Positions 32,360-40,498 of a stretch of 47,746 bases of DNA are shown piece after piece. The notes beneath the pieces were generated by a model. It was not told the origin of the DNA and did no database searches. It was given only the letters and a program-made list of their open reading frames with translations. Source of the stretch: Ruminococcaceae bacterium UBA1320 (GTDB lineage Bacteria; Bacillota; Clostridia; Oscillospirales; Ethanoligenentaceae); contig DBTI01000111.1 in NCBI GenBank assembly GCA_002306975.1, positions 1-47,746 of the forward strand. Reading direction: 5' to 3'. The translations under genes and the position numbers were made by a program. The number at the start of each line of letters is the position of its first letter. Positions within the stretch are counted from its first letter, which is position 1.

Positions 32360-33301
32360 ATGCTGTTAACCCTTCTAACTTCTGCCGAGAGTATTCTTCC
32401 GATTGTCGTTATGATCATTGTCGGCTATGTAACCGCGCGCATAGGTTGGATCAACAATAAAGTCGGCAGCGCATTTACCAAACTTATCTTAAATGTTTCA
32501 CTGCCATGCTATATGATTTGGAACCTCACGAGCTCGTTTGACCGCGACAAGTTTTTGACACTTATCGGTGGCATTCTCATACCAATCCTATCAATGGGTC
32601 TTTGTTACATAGCCTCAATAGGAGTGAGCAAACTATTTAAGATTCCCAAAGGCAAGACCGGTGTATTTCGCACCGCTTTTTTCTGCTCGAACACCATCTT
32701 TGTCGGGCTGCCCATAAATCTCGCCTTGTTTGGTGAGCAAAGCGTCCCTTATGTTTTGCTTTTTTATATTGTTAACACCGTGCTATTCTGGACTGTGGGC
32801 GCTTATGAAATCAGCACAGACGGCTTGTCTTCCGCAAAACTTTTTTCAAAATCAACCCTGAAAAGGATTGCGACACCCACTTTAATCGCGTTTGCCGTAG
32901 GGTTAATTTTAATTATGTTCAAAATAACGCTGCCAAGCTTTGCTACTGATAGTTTTAAATATCTCGGCAATCTGACAACGCCGCTCGCGCTTATATTTAT
33001 CGGTCTTGTGCTTTGTTCAACAAAGCTATCTGAATTTAAGTTAAACAAAGAGATTTTACTTGTGCTTTTCGCACGCTTTATCTTTTCACCCCTGCTCGTC
33101 GTTGTGCTTTTGCACTTTATTCCTGTTCCGTCGCTTATGGGCAAGGTTTTTATTATTCAATCCGCAATGCCTGTTATGACAAACATCAGCATAGTCGCAA
33201 AAGGCTACGGAGCCGATTACAAATTTGCAAGCGTAGCCACTGTTGTTACTTCGGTAGCCTGCATAGTAGCTATTCCGTGCATTATGGCGCTGATTCAATG
33301 A
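32360..33301 (+). CDS. AEC-family (auxin efflux carrier-like) transporter
   Basis: 313 residues with about ten hydrophobic helices in two halves, matching the AEC/PF03547 permeases. It opens with SILPIVVMIIVGYVTARIGWI. The first half holds LNVSLPCYMIWNL and FFCSNTIFVGLPINLALFG, and the second half repeats the pattern with TTPLALIFIGLVL and IIQSAMPVMTNISIVAKGYG. Bacterial members export or import organic acids such as malate, but the substrate cannot be read. GGTGAT lies 9 nt before the ATG at 32360; the longer frame from 32261 adds a polar leader without a ribosome site. It is a single gene with its own promoter. Confidence 0.92.
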   Translation: MLLTLLTSAESILPIVVMIIVGYVTARIGWINNKVGSAFTKLILNVSLPCYMIWNLTSSFDRDKFLTLIGGILIPILSMGLCYIASIGVSKLFKIPKGKTGVFRTAFFCSNTIFVGLPINLALFGEQSVPYVLLFYIVNTVLFWTVGAYEISTDGLSSAKLFSKSTLKRIATPTLIAFAVGLILIMFKITLPSFATDSFKYLGNLTTPLALIFIGLVLCSTKLSEFKLNKEILLVLFARFIFSPLLVVVLLHFIPVPSLMGKVFIIQSAMPVMTNISIVAKGYGADYKFASVATVVTSVACIVAIPCIMALIQ

Positions 33302-33410
33302 TTATTATTTAAGGCAATTTCAAATAAAACAAGATAACAAAACAATTCTGCTTTAATTTTTAACTTGCTGGAAGTCCGCTATAACAGTTAATCGAAAGGT
33401 ATAAATATAG

Positions 33411-35198
33411 ATGTTGTTGTCCGCAGAAAAAATCACAAAAAGCTATAGTGAAAAAATACTACTGAAAGACATTTCCCTTTACCTTAGCGAAGGGGATAAA
33501 ATTGGTGTTATCGGTATAAACGGAACCGGAAAATCCACCTTTCTCAAGATAATCGCGCAAGTGGAAACACCTGACAGCGGATCAATTACAAAAATTCCGG
33601 GTATTCGTATCGAATATTTGAGCCAAAACCCGGTATGGGACGAAAAGTTGACCATTCTGGAGCATGTGTTTTTGGGGACATCGTCCGAAACGCGGGAAAC
33701 TAAAGGTTATGAGGCTAAAACTGTTTTAACGAGGCTTGGCATCGCGGATTTTGACAAGCCCATCAGCCTTTTGTCGGGCGGTCAAAGAAAACGCGTCGCA
33801 ATAGCCTGCGCGCTGATACATCCCAGTGATGTTTTGATTTTGGATGAACCTACGAATCATCTTGACAACGAAACTGTTTTATGGCTTGAAAACTATCTGA
33901 TTAAATATACCGGTGCGATTATTATGGTTACCCATGACCGCTATTTTTTAGACAGGGTTACCAATAAAATAGTGGAAATAGATAACGGCAGCTTATACAG
34001 TTATCAAGTGAACTATTCGGGATACCTTGATTTGAAAGCACAGCGCGAAGAAATGGAGCTTGGAACCGAGCGGAAAAAGCGAAGCCTTTTGAGAAAAGAG
34101 CTTGAATGGATGCAGCGCGGGCCAAGGGCAAGGGGTACGAAAAGCAAGGACAGAATCGCCAGATTTGAGGAGCTGAATAAAGGCACCGGCAAAACCGAAA
34201 CGGATAAGCTGGAGATCAGCTCGGTTTCTACAAGGCTTGGAAAAAAGACGGTTGAACTTGACAATATTTCAAAAAGCTTTGGTAAAAAACCGCTTATCAT
34301 TAATTTTGAACACATTATTTCCCGTGACGCGAGAATAGGTATAGTCGGTAAAAACGGATGCGGAAAATCAACGTTATTAAATATAATAAGCGGCAAAACG
34401 CTGCCTGACAGCGGCTCGGTTATTATCGGGGATACGGTAAAGCTCGGCTATTTTTCGCAGAACTGCGAAGAAATGGACATTTCTCTTCGGGTAATCGATT
34501 ATATCAAGGAAATTAACGAAATCATTGAAACAACTGAAGGCACATCAACCGCTTCGCAGATGCTCGAAAGATTTCTGTTTCCGCCCGATTTGCAGTGGAA
34601 TACGATAGGCAGGCTTTCCGGCGGAGAGCGCAGAAGATTATATCTGCTCAGCATAATCATGCAGGCACCCAACATTCTGCTTTTAGATGAACCGACAAAT
34701 GACCTTGATATACAGACGCTTACAATTCTTGAAGATTATTTGGATAGTTTCAATGGCGCTGTCGTCGCCGTATCACATGACAGATACTTTTTAGACAAGG
34801 TTGTCGACACGATTTTTGAGTTTCAAGGCGACGGCACGATTAGAAAATGCCTTGGCGGTTATTCAGATTATCTTGCCGGGGTCACTGCCGGGCAAACTCG
34901 CGAAAAAGCAGCTAAAATCAAAACAGCGCCTGACAAGAAAAATAACAGCAATAAGAAGTTGAAGTTTACATTTAACGAACAACGTGAGTTTGAAAATATT
35001 GATTCTGAAATTTCCGCGTTAGAGGGGCAGCTGGGCGACTTATCTCAACTTATGCAAACCGAGTCGAGCAACTACGTTAAGCTTCAGGAATTAATAACAC
35101 AAAAGGAAGCTCTGGAAAAGGCTCTGGAAGAAAAGACCGAAAGATGGATCTATCTCAATGACCTTGCCGAGAAAATCGCAGAAGCCGAGGGCAAGTGA
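33411..35198 (+). CDS. ABC-F ribosome-associated ATPase (Uup-like)
   Basis: 595 residues with two ABC domains and no membrane part. Domain 1 has GINGTGKST, LSGGQRKR and ILDEPTNHLD; domain 2 has GKNGCGKST, LSGGERRR and LLDEPTNDLD. The linker after domain 1 is charged and helical (RKKRSLLRKELEWMQRGPRARGTKSKDR), typical of the tRNA-interaction motif. The final 80 residues form a coiled coil (about 515-590) as in Uup. ABC-F proteins act at the ribosomal E site to relieve stalling; some give antibiotic resistance, but the C-terminal coiled coil points to a housekeeping Uup-type protein. It is a single gene ended by a very strong hairpin. Confidence 0.93.
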   Translation: MLLSAEKITKSYSEKILLKDISLYLSEGDKIGVIGINGTGKSTFLKIIAQVETPDSGSITKIPGIRIEYLSQNPVWDEKLTILEHVFLGTSSETRETKGYEAKTVLTRLGIADFDKPISLLSGGQRKRVAIACALIHPSDVLILDEPTNHLDNETVLWLENYLIKYTGAIIMVTHDRYFLDRVTNKIVEIDNGSLYSYQVNYSGYLDLKAQREEMELGTERKKRSLLRKELEWMQRGPRARGTKSKDRIARFEELNKGTGKTETDKLEISSVSTRLGKKTVELDNISKSFGKKPLIINFEHIISRDARIGIVGKNGCGKSTLLNIISGKTLPDSGSVIIGDTVKLGYFSQNCEEMDISLRVIDYIKEINEIIETTEGTSTASQMLERFLFPPDLQWNTIGRLSGGERRRLYLLSIIMQAPNILLLDEPTNDLDIQTLTILEDYLDSFNGAVVAVSHDRYFLDKVVDTIFEFQGDGTIRKCLGGYSDYLAGVTAGQTREKAAKIKTAPDKKNNSNKKLKFTFNEQREFENIDSEISALEGQLGDLSQLMQTESSNYVKLQELITQKEALEKALEEKTERWIYLNDLAEKIAEAEGK

Positions 35199-35220
35199 AA
35201 ATTACAAACCAAATTTAACG

Positions 35221-35276
35221 AGATAAAGCAGTACCCCGCAAGCATTTTGAAAAGCTCGCGGGGTACTGCTTTATCT
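35221..35276. terminator. Strong bidirectional terminator
   Basis: AGATAAAGCAGTACCCCGC (35221-35239) and its exact complement at 35258-35276 form a 19-bp perfect stem with an AAGC/GCTC-bounded loop. A/T-rich ends on both strands let it serve the ABC-F gene and the converging cphA. Confidence 0.9.
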
Positions 35277-35284
35277 ATTGTTGT

Positions 35285-37927
35285 TCACCCATGACGCGCT
35301 TTTATTGCCGCGTGAGTTAACGGTGTAACCACTGTTTGCGTTAAAGATTCGATAAACTGCTGAAGCGGCTCTTTGTTTTCATAAAGTACGACAATCAGAT
35401 CACCTTGTTTTGCGTCGGCAACCGCCGCCTTTAACGCTTCCATTTCATCTTCAATTACCGTTACATTTTTTTTATCATATCCGCTGGCTATAATCGAGTC
35501 ATAAAACAGCGTGGCGAGTTCACCTTTTTTTCTGCCGCGCAGGTCAATGTCTTCTTTTATATAGATACGGTCAAACGCTTCGGCGCAGCGGCTCCCCACC
35601 GAACGGATCGCGCAGTCCTGCCTGTCGCCCGGCATGCCGATTACACCGACAAGGCGGCTGTGCTCCAGCTTCTTGCAGGTGTTTATCACCTGTTCATACC
35701 CCGCGGGGTTGTGACCGTAATCGAGCATGACCCGGTATCCGTCAACTTCAAAAAGATTAAACCGCCCTGCGTTATAATCAAAGCTTTTCAGCCCTGACAC
35801 GATTATATCTTTGCTGACCGAAAGCGCGTAAAGCGCGGAAACAGCGGCAAGGCAGTTTTCAATATTGCAGTCGATAAGCCCGCCGCAGGTTATTGGAATT
35901 TCAGAGACAGCAATTATATCTGTTGCAGCGCCGTTGTTAAGAACTTTAATCCACCCGTCCTGTGTAAAAACGCGGACACAGTCGAGCGCCGCAAACTGTT
36001 TTGCCGATTCTGCATTTTTGTAAAAAAGGATGGGTTTTACCTTGACCCGCTCCAAAATGTCCGGAGTCATTTTATCCTCCGCGTTTAAGACTGCGGCTCC
36101 GTCTTTTTTCACGGCTTCAACAACCAGCGCCTTGACATAGGCGAGGTCTTCAACAGTTTCGACACCGTCAAGCCCGAGATGGTCGTCGGTTATATTGGTT
36201 ATGATCCCAACGTCGGCAAGATCATAGCCAAGTCCCTCACGGACGATTCCCCCGCGCGCCGTTTCAAGCACGGCGGCGTCGATTGTTTTGTTTGACAGCA
36301 GCGATTTTGCGCTGCGTGGGCCGGAGTTGTCGCCCTTGCAGATACACTTTTCACCTATAAAGGTACCGCTTGTGCTCGTCATTCCAACTGTTTTGCCCGA
36401 TTGCGTCAGCACATGCTGAATCAGGCGCACTGTTGTCGTTTTTCCGTTTGTTCCGGTAACGGAAACGATTGGAAAATTGCACGCCTGCTCTGTTGGAAAC
36501 AGTAAATCCACAATGTCTTCCGCCACATTGCGCGGCTGCCCGACACTGGGATAAAGGTGCATACGGATGCCCGGGGCTGTGTTCACCTCCACAATCGCGC
36601 CGTCTGTCTCAAGGATTGATTTTGAAATATCCTCGGTCACTACATCGATGCCGGCGATGTCTATGCCTATCGCCTTTGCCGCCCTCACGGCAAGCTCCGC
36701 GTTGTCGGGGTGAATGCTGTCGGTGCGGTCAATCGCGATTCCTCCTGTGCTGAGGTTGCCATTTTCCCTTAACGTCACTGTCTGCCCTTTGACCGGAACT
36801 GAATCAACTGAAAGTCCGTTTTTTTTCAGAACAATAAGTGAAACCTCATCAAGCTTTATTTTAGTTAACCTTTTTTCATGCTGCTCGCCGCGGTTTTCGT
36901 CAAGGTTGACCATATCCACAAGTTTCCTGACCGTGTGCTTGCCGTCGCCTGTTACACTTGCCGGCAGACGTTCGGCAACTGCGCAAACCTTATCGCCGAC
37001 AACGAGAATGCGAAAATCCCTGCCTGTGATAAATTTTTCGACAATTATTCCGCCGCTGTATTTTGAAGCCTCCGCAAAGGCCGCTTTGATTTCAGATTCA
37101 TGATTAAGGTTAAGGTGCACACCCTTGCCCTGATTGCCGTCAAACGGTTTTATAACCACCGGCGTTCCAAGCTGTTTCGCCACCATTACCGCGGAAATTT
37201 CGGAATAGACCACCTTGCCGTATGGAACGGGGATTTTATAATCGCACAACAGCGCTTTCGTTAACTGCTTGTTTGACGATATATCAGCGCAGATACAAGG
37301 AGTTGCATCTGTCAGTGTTGATTCTATAAGCCTTGAGTTTTTGCCATAGCCAAGCCGGACAAGGCTTTCATGACCTATGCGCGTTATCGGGATATTCCTT
37401 TTCTTCGCTGCCTCGACAATCGCGGTGGTGGATGGCCCAAGCTCCGCGTCGAGCGAAACCTTACCGAGATAATCTAAAAACTCGCTGATATCTATTTCTT
37501 CGCCCGCGATAAAGCAATTTAAAATGAACACTGCCGCTTTGCCGCATTCAAGCCCGCAAACCTCGTTTTCATATTCGTAAACAAGGTAATAGACCGACGG
37601 ATCGGTAACTACGCGGGTTTTACCGTAACGCACGTCATAGCCGAGCATGAACTGCATTTCTAAAACAACATGTTCTAACACATGCGCAAGATAGGTGCCG
37701 GTGTTCAGCCTTTCAAGAAAGCCGCCTTCATATCCAAGGCCGCAGCAGTTGGTTTTAAGCCCCGGAAACGCAGCAAGCAGCTTTTCATTAAAGCCCGGAA
37801 TATCCATTGTAGGGATGTCGCCGAATTTGCCGATATCCACAACCATTTTCATTACCGGCCGGTGGCTGTAGATGTTTCTTCCGTGATATATGGTAAAATC
37901 CCATATCTGAAGCTTGTCAGTTTCCAT
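35285..37927 (-). CDS. cphA: Cyanophycin synthetase
   Basis: 880 residues, standard for CphA1. After an N-terminal domain (about 1-160) comes an ATP-grasp module (PVVIKPFDGNQGKGVH, IIVEKFITGRDFRILV, EVNTAPGIRMHLYP), which adds Asp. A Mur-ligase module follows (VSVTGTNGKTTTVRLIQH, TARGGIVREGLGYD, DDHLGLDGVETV), which adds Arg. Together they build multi-L-arginyl-poly-L-aspartate, a nitrogen, carbon and energy store. The ATG at 37927 overlaps the cphB stop by 11 nt and gives the usual N-terminus; earlier in-frame ATGs lie inside cphB. It is last in the iadA-cphB-cphA operon. The glycine-rich loops and the GTNGKTT P-loop are intact, so it should be active. Confidence 0.96.
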   Translation of the reverse strand: METDKLQIWDFTIYHGRNIYSHRPVMKMVVDIGKFGDIPTMDIPGFNEKLLAAFPGLKTNCCGLGYEGGFLERLNTGTYLAHVLEHVVLEMQFMLGYDVRYGKTRVVTDPSVYYLVYEYENEVCGLECGKAAVFILNCFIAGEEIDISEFLDYLGKVSLDAELGPSTTAIVEAAKKRNIPITRIGHESLVRLGYGKNSRLIESTLTDATPCICADISSNKQLTKALLCDYKIPVPYGKVVYSEISAVMVAKQLGTPVVIKPFDGNQGKGVHLNLNHESEIKAAFAEASKYSGGIIVEKFITGRDFRILVVGDKVCAVAERLPASVTGDGKHTVRKLVDMVNLDENRGEQHEKRLTKIKLDEVSLIVLKKNGLSVDSVPVKGQTVTLRENGNLSTGGIAIDRTDSIHPDNAELAVRAAKAIGIDIAGIDVVTEDISKSILETDGAIVEVNTAPGIRMHLYPSVGQPRNVAEDIVDLLFPTEQACNFPIVSVTGTNGKTTTVRLIQHVLTQSGKTVGMTSTSGTFIGEKCICKGDNSGPRSAKSLLSNKTIDAAVLETARGGIVREGLGYDLADVGIITNITDDHLGLDGVETVEDLAYVKALVVEAVKKDGAAVLNAEDKMTPDILERVKVKPILFYKNAESAKQFAALDCVRVFTQDGWIKVLNNGAATDIIAVSEIPITCGGLIDCNIENCLAAVSALYALSVSKDIIVSGLKSFDYNAGRFNLFEVDGYRVMLDYGHNPAGYEQVINTCKKLEHSRLVGVIGMPGDRQDCAIRSVGSRCAEAFDRIYIKEDIDLRGRKKGELATLFYDSIIASGYDKKNVTVIEDEMEALKAAVADAKQGDLIVVLYENKEPLQQFIESLTQTVVTPLTHAAIKARHG

Positions 37928-38732
37928 TTTTAAGACGCAGAACCTTTCTTTCATTGAAATCGAATCCATACCCCTGTGGCAGCACGTGAACGGTTACCCC
38001 GATTATGGCAAGAATCTCATTTGGATTTAACTCGGAAACGTTTGAGCTTTTTATTGACTTCCCATCTATTATGGTAACGGCGTTTGAGCCGATTATTTCA
38101 AAATGCATGTCGGGGAAAACCTTGACCGCGGTGTCCTCGTCAATACCAATGCCAAGCACCTCCGGATTTTCTGAAACGCCGCAGAGAAGCCGCCCGAATC
38201 TGCCGCGCTGATCAAAATGCTGGTCGATTATCGCGCCGTCAAAAAGCCCGATTCCCGGCGCCATTTTGAGCGTGCATTTTCTCGCCGGTTCGTTGTCGTT
38301 ACCCTGAACCACCATTGTCGAGCTCATCACAGACGCTCCGGCGCTTGTCCCCATTATTATTCCGCCGCTGTTATAAAGATTCAAAAGCTCTAAGCAGGCG
38401 GGTGTGCCGCCTAATATGCTTGTAATTCTGAGCTGATCGCCGCCTGTCATAAAAATGCAGCGTGATTTTCTTATTATTTCACAGTTTTCCGCGCTTTGCG
38501 CGTCGTCGCGGGTATTTATATTCAACATCTGAACATTGCGGACACCGAGCCGGTGAAAAACCTTGATGTAATCGTTTCCCGCTTCCTCCGGTTTTTCTGT
38601 TGCCGTTGTAAGAACCGTCAACATATCGTCACCGCCAAGCATCTGCGGAGCTTGCTTTAAAATAACGCTGTCGCCCTTTTTATCCTCTGCGCCGCCGATA
38701 ATCAACAGGATTCCCTTTGCCTTTTCATCCAT
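37917..38732 (-). CDS. cphB: Cyanophycinase
   Basis: 271 residues of the peptidase S51 family. The nucleophile Ser lies in IIMGTSAGASVM (about 132), GGDQLRIT precedes it, and IDQHFDQRGRFGRL supplies the downstream conserved His and basic segment. It cuts cyanophycin exolytically to beta-Asp-Arg dipeptides. There is no signal peptide, so it acts on internal granules. GGAGG lies 7 nt before the ATG. It overlaps cphA by 11 nt and follows iadA by 27 nt, so synthesis and breakdown genes share a message. Confidence 0.96.
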   Translation of the reverse strand: MDEKAKGILLIIGGAEDKKGDSVILKQAPQMLGGDDMLTVLTTATEKPEEAGNDYIKVFHRLGVRNVQMLNINTRDDAQSAENCEIIRKSRCIFMTGGDQLRITSILGGTPACLELLNLYNSGGIIMGTSAGASVMSSTMVVQGNDNEPARKCTLKMAPGIGLFDGAIIDQHFDQRGRFGRLLCGVSENPEVLGIGIDEDTAVKVFPDMHFEIIGSNAVTIIDGKSIKSSNVSELNPNEILAIIGVTVHVLPQGYGFDFNERKVLRLKNGN

Positions 38733-38759
38733 CTGTTATCCTCCAGAATGATGATTGCT

Positions 38760-39869
38760 TTATAAAACTTTTCCGTCATCAACCTTTAGACTGCCCAGGC
38801 AGAACAGTTTGATAACCTTATAATTTTTGTCAGTTATTAAAATGTCCGCGTCACTGCCCTCTTTTAACGCGCCTTTTCGGGGGTAAAGCTTTAAAACCTT
38901 TGCCACATTTTCTGTCGAAAGCCTTATTACCGCTTCTTTATTTAATTTTTCATCGCAAAGGCATGCTTTTAAATCATCATATAATGTCTGCATTCTGCCG
39001 ACTCCCCCGCCCGGTATGCTGCCGCCCGCGTCAGAGCTTAACGTAACTTTCGACAGGTCAAAATCGCCCTCAAGAAGTTTGCATATTGCTTCTTGAACAG
39101 CAATTCCCGCTGTTTCGCCTGCCGTAAGGTCGATGTTTCCGCCATCTTTTAAATATTCAAGCGACTGTATAAACAGCGCCGGGTTGCGGTTGACATGTGA
39201 TGGAACAAACTGTTCTATCGGCAAATCTGATCTTTCTACTATCTGCAAAAGCTGTTTCAGCCCCGATTTGCCGTCGCCAAGATGAAAGTGAACAACACCC
39301 GCCTTGCCGCCCAGCAGACCGCCGAGATGTGTGTCTGACGCAAGCCTTAAAAGCTCGGAAAGCTCAGGATGGGCCGAGCGGTGGTCTGAAATTGCGATTT
39401 CGCCGACGCCGATCACCTTGTCGATCAGCACAAGGTCGCGGATTATGCTGTTTGTGAAAGTAACGGCGGGGACGGAGTAGCTTCCGGTATAGATAAAGGT
39501 CGTTATCCCCTGCGCCTCCAGCCCTTTCGCCTTTGCGTAAAGGCTTTCGAGTCTTTTTGTGCAGCCGTCCGCACCCAAAAGACCTACTACAGTGGTGACA
39601 CCGGCCATAAGTATTTCACTGATATCAATTTCCGGCACACGGCTTGCAAAGCTTTGCTCACCGCCGCCGCCGATGATGTGCACATGCTGGTCGATAAGCC
39701 CCGGAAAGGCAAAAAGTCCGTCACACTCGATGACACTTTCTATAAGGCCTGTTTCCTTTATTTCACCCGCGGGCAGCAATTTATATATTTTTTCACCCGC
39801 GATTAAGATATCGTTTTTACCGGAATAGTCCGGGCAATAGCATTCAAGATTTTTTAACAAAGTTAACAT
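38760..39869 (-). CDS. iadA: Isoaspartyl dipeptidase (beta-aspartyl peptidase)
   Basis: 369 residues of the amidohydrolase superfamily. FPGLIDQHVHIIGGGGEQSF is the first metal motif, GVTTVVGLLGADG follows, and VVHFHLGDG and PSHVNRNP hold further metal ligands. LSSDAGGSIPG (about 280) holds the catalytic Asp. IadA hydrolyses beta-aspartyl dipeptides; next to cyanophycinase the obvious substrate is beta-Asp-Arg, giving free Asp and Arg. It is the first gene of the operon, start ATG at 39869 with a modest GAGATGAT site. It is 30 residues or so shorter than Escherichia coli IadA but keeps all motifs I can check. No clear promoter is seen in 39870-40009. Confidence 0.94.
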   Translation of the reverse strand: MLTLLKNLECYCPDYSGKNDILIAGEKIYKLLPAGEIKETGLIESVIECDGLFAFPGLIDQHVHIIGGGGEQSFASRVPEIDISEILMAGVTTVVGLLGADGCTKRLESLYAKAKGLEAQGITTFIYTGSYSVPAVTFTNSIIRDLVLIDKVIGVGEIAISDHRSAHPELSELLRLASDTHLGGLLGGKAGVVHFHLGDGKSGLKQLLQIVERSDLPIEQFVPSHVNRNPALFIQSLEYLKDGGNIDLTAGETAGIAVQEAICKLLEGDFDLSKVTLSSDAGGSIPGGGVGRMQTLYDDLKACLCDEKLNKEAVIRLSTENVAKVLKLYPRKGALKEGSDADILITDKNYKVIKLFCLGSLKVDDGKVL

Positions 39870-40009
39870 TTTATCATCTCAACTAAATATATTTAAAGCG
39901 GAATGGTTCCGTTGTTTTTTTATTTGTAATTGCGATAGGGCATAATTTCTAACTGTACAGTCTTTATTATTTGTTTGTTTTTGTAATTTATGCCGTTTTG
40001 ATTTTTAGA

Positions 40010-40122
40010 TAAAAAGAAAGGGCCTGAACACAGTCTATAGCATGATAATAAATAAAGAGGAAACATATTTTTCATACTTTCTCTTTAAAAATCAAATTGC
40101 TATAAGCTGCATTCAAGCCCTT
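40010..40122 (-). terminator. Cupin-hcp operon terminator with palindromic element in its loop
   Basis: The outer arms AAGGGCCTGAA (40018-40028) and TTCAAGCCCTT (40112-40122) pair over 11 bp with one mismatch and are followed on the minus strand by CTTTCTTTTTATC. Their loop contains a second inverted repeat with CTATAGC (40035) and GCTATAAG (40099-40106) ends plus AAAGAG/CTCTTT. It looks like a terminator that has received a short palindromic element. Confidence 0.6.
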
Positions 40123-40137
40123 CTGAAAACTTGTTAT

Positions 40138-40485
40138 TTAAGCATTTTGTGATGGAAAAACGACGGTCAAAAGCATTTTGAAACGCTCTTTCGCCAAAAG
40201 TGCATGGGGAATGCCAGCGGGCATGACGATTGTGCCGCCCCTGTCAAGGTTAAAAATTTCTCCGCCGATTGTTATTTCAGCGCTTCCGTCGATTATATAA
40301 ACCATTGCGTCGCCCTCCGATGCGTGGGTGCTTATTTCTTCACCCTTGTCAAAGGCGAAAAGCGTCACGCTCACCGCTTTGTTTTGTGCAAGGGTTCGGC
40401 TCACCACTTGACCCGGCTGATATTCGGTCAAGCCCTCAAGCGCCAAAACGGTCTTGAAATCGATATTTTTAATCATCTTTTCCAT
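40138..40485 (-). CDS. Small cupin-domain protein
   Basis: A 115-residue single cupin barrel. Seen are ISTHASEGDAMVYIIDGSAEITIGGE (metal-site motif with only one clear His plus Glu) and the second motif GGTIVMPAGIPHALLA. Cupins of this type accompany hcp or related redox genes in several Clostridia; the ligand is unknown. AAAGGAGC lies 6 nt before the ATG. It begins 13 nt after the hcp stop, so it is the third gene of ferredoxin-hcp-cupin and shares the HcpR-like control. The relatively few metal ligands suggest that binding rather than catalysis is possible. Confidence 0.88.
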   Translation of the reverse strand: MEKMIKNIDFKTVLALEGLTEYQPGQVVSRTLAQNKAVSVTLFAFDKGEEISTHASEGDAMVYIIDGSAEITIGGEIFNLDRGGTIVMPAGIPHALLAKERFKMLLTVVFPSQNA

Positions 40486-40498
40486 CGTTAATGCTCCT

